Shown: positions 12,735-14,605 of the stretch, piece after piece | Layout: every line of letters starts with the position of its first letter | Numbering within the stretch: position 1 is the stretch's first letter | From: an archaeon | Lineage (GTDB): Archaea; Thermoproteota; Nitrososphaeria; Nitrososphaerales; CADDZS01 | Assembly (NCBI GenBank): GCA_021806865.1 | Contig: JAKAPU010000052.1 | Location: 1 to 14,605, forward strand | Reading direction: 5' to 3' | DNA length: 14,605 nucleotides | The notes under the pieces: generated by a model | Seen by the model: the letters and a program-made list of their open reading frames with translations, nothing else | The model's database searches: none | What the model was told of the DNA's origin: nothing | Translations under genes and position numbers: made by a program

Positions 12735-12822
12735 CTAATGCAGTACGAGCATTTAACATCATTGTTCGAATAATGGCCCCCTATACTCCAAATCCGCAGA
12801 CAGCGACAGAAATAATGTGATC

Positions 12823-12859
12823 TGCAGTGACTGCAAAAGGAAATAGATTGGATTTCCTT
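12823..12859. repeat. Two adjacent inverted repeats between the TA pair and the YdjM-like gene
   Basis: TGCAGT and ACTGCA around a single G (12823-12835) form an operator-like dyad. Next to it, AAGGAAAT (12837-12844) and ATTTCCTT (12852-12859) form a perfect 8-bp stem with a 7-nt loop. They lie in the 245-nt gap upstream of both divergent units. The gap otherwise shows only promoters. The function is unknown. Confidence 0.4.
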
Positions 12860-12923
12860 CAGACATAAACGAGACCACGTTCTATATTCAGCCTCAATGA
12901 TTATCGAATTGATTGGGCTCTAG

Positions 12924-12932
12924 CCTAAATAC
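12924..12932 (+). promoter_or_regulatory. TATA-like box of the YdjM-like gene
   Basis: CCTAAATAC is centred 35 nt before ATG 12963, which would give a leader of about 8 nt. Confidence 0.4.
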
Positions 12933-12962
12933 AAGAGCATGTTTTGAGTCAAACAGTGCGTT

Positions 12963-13859
12963 ATGGACTTACCAACCCATTTCCTATTCGGTATCGCGGT
13001 AGCGCTGGTGTTCTTCGGCAGGCCGGAGATTGCACTTCTGGTCGGAATTGGGGCGCTGCTACCAGACCTCGACAGAGAATACTGGTACGTAAAGCCGCAG
13101 AGGTACGCAGATGAACAGTACCACCGGGCGAGGTTCCACAACGTCTTTGCGATTCTCGTCGCGTATCTGGTTAGTCCGTTTCTATCTCTCGGAGTGTTCC
13201 TACACATGCTGCAGGACTCGTTCACGACTGCAAAAGATCGCGGCGTGGAATGGTTCTATCCGTTGACGAGGCTCGTGAAGCGAGGATTGTACGACGCGGA
13301 TGGGAAGGAGCAGCCGAAGGATCCGAAGGAGCGAGTGTACTTTTACCAGGAAGATCCGATAGGAATCATTGAGCACGCCGATGTGGATCTCAGGGAAGAT
13401 CGACCAGTGCCGTGGCGAAGAGTCTACGGTTTTGCCCAAAACAGCCACGTTCTGGACAGGGGATTCTTGTTTTGCTCTCTTGTCGTGATACTGATCTGGT
13501 TCGTATCTCCAATGAGTTTTGCAAGGTTTAACTTGTTTGGGAAATTTTTCCAAGCGAACTGGTTAGTTTGGGTGCTTGGATATCTCTCAGTTGTGGTACT
13601 GTTTGCGGCTGGTGAAACGGAGAGAAGAGACATACCTGCAAGACTTCCACAGTTAAGGCCTATCCAGATTCCACTGCTTGTGGGTGGAATCGTCCTGCTT
13701 GTAGCGTGGCTTGTCTTGTACAGTAATCAAGTTTTAGAGAATATGAAAGACATTCTCGCAGCTCCGTTGCAAATTGCTTTGGGAGTCGTGCTTGTTCCCG
13801 TCACAGCGGTACTGGTTGTGATGTGGCAGATGAGGAAGGACAAGCCAGCGATAGTGTGA
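12963..13859 (+). CDS. YdjM-like membrane-bound metal-dependent hydrolase
   Basis: The protein has 298 residues. The N-terminal domain matches the 'LexA-binding, inner membrane-associated putative hydrolase' (YdjM) family. H6 in the opening PTHFLFG, LPDLDREYW with D35 and D37, H54 and H59 in the YHRARFHN segment, and HMLQD with H81 and D85 are the expected metal ligands, followed by VEWFYPL (95-101). Hydrophobic segments at about 7-34, 61-80, 168-184, 200-217, 236-254 and 266-287 make it polytopic. The C-terminal membrane half (about 165-290) is longer than in E. coli YdjM. Related proteins are thought to act on membrane lipids, but no substrate is established. No SOS gene lies nearby to support a LexA link. 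Confidence 0.85.
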   Translation: MDLPTHFLFGIAVALVFFGRPEIALLVGIGALLPDLDREYWYVKPQRYADEQYHRARFHNVFAILVAYLVSPFLSLGVFLHMLQDSFTTAKDRGVEWFYPLTRLVKRGLYDADGKEQPKDPKERVYFYQEDPIGIIEHADVDLREDRPVPWRRVYGFAQNSHVLDRGFLFCSLVVILIWFVSPMSFARFNLFGKFFQANWLVWVLGYLSVVVLFAAGETERRDIPARLPQLRPIQIPLLVGGIVLLVAWLVLYSNQVLENMKDILAAPLQIALGVVLVPVTAVLVVMWQMRKDKPAIV

Positions 13860-13914
13860 TCATCTTTGGATTAAAGCACATATTCGCCTAAATCCTCACA
13901 TCAGTCGAAACTTA

Positions 13915-14079
13915 ATGTCGGGCAGACGCATTGTAGCCAACATCTTTGTCGAAGAGCGTTCTAGAGAAAGATACAAGAGAGCATCACTCTTGAAAGTAAA
14001 GGTCTTCGAATTGCTTTTTACATCGGTGAAAAGCGAGCCTCGGTATGTCGCTAGTTCTTTCAAACGCCACAGTAATTGA
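13915..14079 (+). CDS. Possible 54-aa basic protein overlapping the amidohydrolase start
   Basis: ATG 13915 to TGA 14079 encodes a basic protein beginning MSGRRIVANIFVEERSRERY. A CCTAAATCC box at 13887-13895 is centred about 24 nt upstream, as at other leaderless starts here. It overlaps the amidohydrolase by 35 nt in another frame. No family is recognised, and an opposite-strand ORF covers the same stretch, so support is weak. Confidence 0.25.
   Translation: MSGRRIVANIFVEERSRERYKRASLLKVKVFELLFTSVKSEPRYVASSFKRHSN
14014..14021 (+). promoter_or_regulatory. TATA-like box of the amidohydrolase gene
   Basis: CTTTTTAC is centred about 27 nt before ATG 14045, consistent with a leaderless start and supporting that ATG. 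Confidence 0.45.
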
Positions 14080-14605
14080 CACCATCTCAAAGAAACTATT
14101 GCCCAATTCAACTGTAGTTGTTCAAGGAAGCACAATAGTTGATGTTTTTCACGCCAAGAGCAAGAGCCTTCCTGCTGATTCCAATGTCATCGACTGTGCC
14201 GAAAAATATCTAGTTCCTGGACTCATGGACATGCACATCCACCTGCACGGGAGACACCACACCGGTCCCACCCAAGAAAAACCAGTTCCAACGTTTTTCA
14301 CAAGATCTGAGGACTCTGGACTCGTATCAAGACTGCACAGTTTTCTCTACTGTGGTATCACATCAGTCTACGACGCTGGAAACTTTGCTGATGCAATTTT
14401 CAAGCTACGCGACCAAGAAAGATCGGGGCAAATTACTAGCCCCAGAATTTTCTGTGCCGGCAGTATAGTAACATGTCTTGGAGGGCACGGTTCTGGACTT
14501 TCCACTGATATCTCTTCTCTTCCGCTGGACAATAAGAAACTTGAAGATCACCTGTCTAAATCGCCGGATATTGTCAAGGTAACCTACGACGAGCACAACT
14601 GGGGA
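14045..14605 (+). CDS. Metal-dependent amidohydrolase (N-terminal part, runs off the window)
   Basis: 187 codons are visible, open to the last base. SLVLSNATVIDTISKKLLPNSTVVVQGSTIVDV (2-34) is the small beta-sandwich typical of amidohydrolases. YLVPGLMDMHIHLHG (55-69) holds the HxH metal pair H64/H66. CGITSVYDAGNF (103-114) is the usual 'GvTtvrD.g' strand. IVKVTYDEHNW (176-186) has K178, placed like the carboxylated lysine that bridges the two metals. This pattern fits the imidazolonepropionase/prolidase-type branch, which hydrolyses C-N bonds in amides or cyclic amides. The substrate cannot be read from the N-terminus. The extra histidines in HGRHH (68-72) are unusual right after the metal motif. 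Confidence 0.85.
   Translation, partial: MSLVLSNATVIDTISKKLLPNSTVVVQGSTIVDVFHAKSKSLPADSNVIDCAEKYLVPGLMDMHIHLHGRHHTGPTQEKPVPTFFTRSEDSGLVSRLHSFLYCGITSVYDAGNFADAIFKLRDQERSGQITSPRIFCAGSIVTCLGGHGSGLSTDISSLPLDNKKLEDHLSKSPDIVKVTYDEHNWG

Noticed and set aside
13896..14135. Minus-strand 79-codon ORF over the amidohydrolase start
   Set aside because: It overlaps the N-terminal sandwich of a clear amidohydrolase and its TATA box, and has no recognisable domain or promoter.
1..14605. CRISPR array, tRNA/rRNA gene or insertion sequence
   Set aside because: No regularly spaced repeats, no T-loop-like GTTCGAATC with a matching acceptor stem, and no transposase or long terminal inverted repeats were seen on either strand by eye.

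Overview
The window looks like chromosomal DNA of a mesophilic-type archaeon of moderate GC, most likely in or near Nitrososphaerota/Thermoproteota; this placement is an inference. The support is structural. Most genes have an AT-rich TATA-like box centred about 23-35 nt (mostly 27-30 nt) before the start codon and no Shine-Dalgarno sequence, which is the pattern of leaderless archaeal transcripts. The gene families also fit: archaeal-type inositol-3-phosphate synthase, MoeA/MobB/MobA, PadR, a RelE/RHH pair and a ParB-like protein with a sensor-like tail. TTG starts are common (six of the genes called here). I saw no rRNA, tRNA, CRISPR array or transposase.

Layout. 1-42 is probably the 3' tail of a gene cut by the window edge. 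43-343 is non-coding and holds a perfect 16-bp palindrome upstream of a ParB/HTH protein with a V4R-like C-terminal half (344-1456). An arsenic unit follows: a Cys-rich winged-helix protein (1546-1794) and an ArsM-type arsenite methyltransferase (1830-2573). From 2771 to 5721 the genes lie on the minus strand. A likely operon runs peroxiredoxin, cupin, GNAT acetyltransferase, then an unrecognised gene whose frame is interrupted by an amber codon at 3642-3644 and stays open for another 93 codons. A separately promoted SRPBCC-domain gene lies downstream of it.

A PadR regulator (minus) and ino1 (plus) are divergent. The ino1 promoter carries a perfect 8-bp inverted repeat between its TATA box and its start codon. 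A VOC/glyoxalase-fold protein and a DUF5519 'luciferase-domain' protein follow on the plus strand, facing an unrecognised minus-strand protein (8525-9271) and a possible overlapping small ORF (8304-8540).

A molybdenum-cofactor block occupies 9439-12138: a 43-aa basic small ORF, moeA, mobB (stop/start overlap with moeA) and a convergent mobA. MoeA would insert molybdenum into molybdopterin, MobA would attach GMP, and MobB is the associated GTP-binding adaptor. A RelE-like toxin with an RHH antitoxin (12264-12717) has a 12-bp perfect palindrome at its promoter. The right end has a YdjM-like membrane metal-dependent hydrolase (12963-13859) and the N-terminal 187 residues of an amidohydrolase running off the window (14045-14605).

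The observations most worth following up are the in-frame amber interruption, the palindromic sites around the ParB-V4R gene, the ino1/PadR operator, and the Cys-rich regulator beside arsM.
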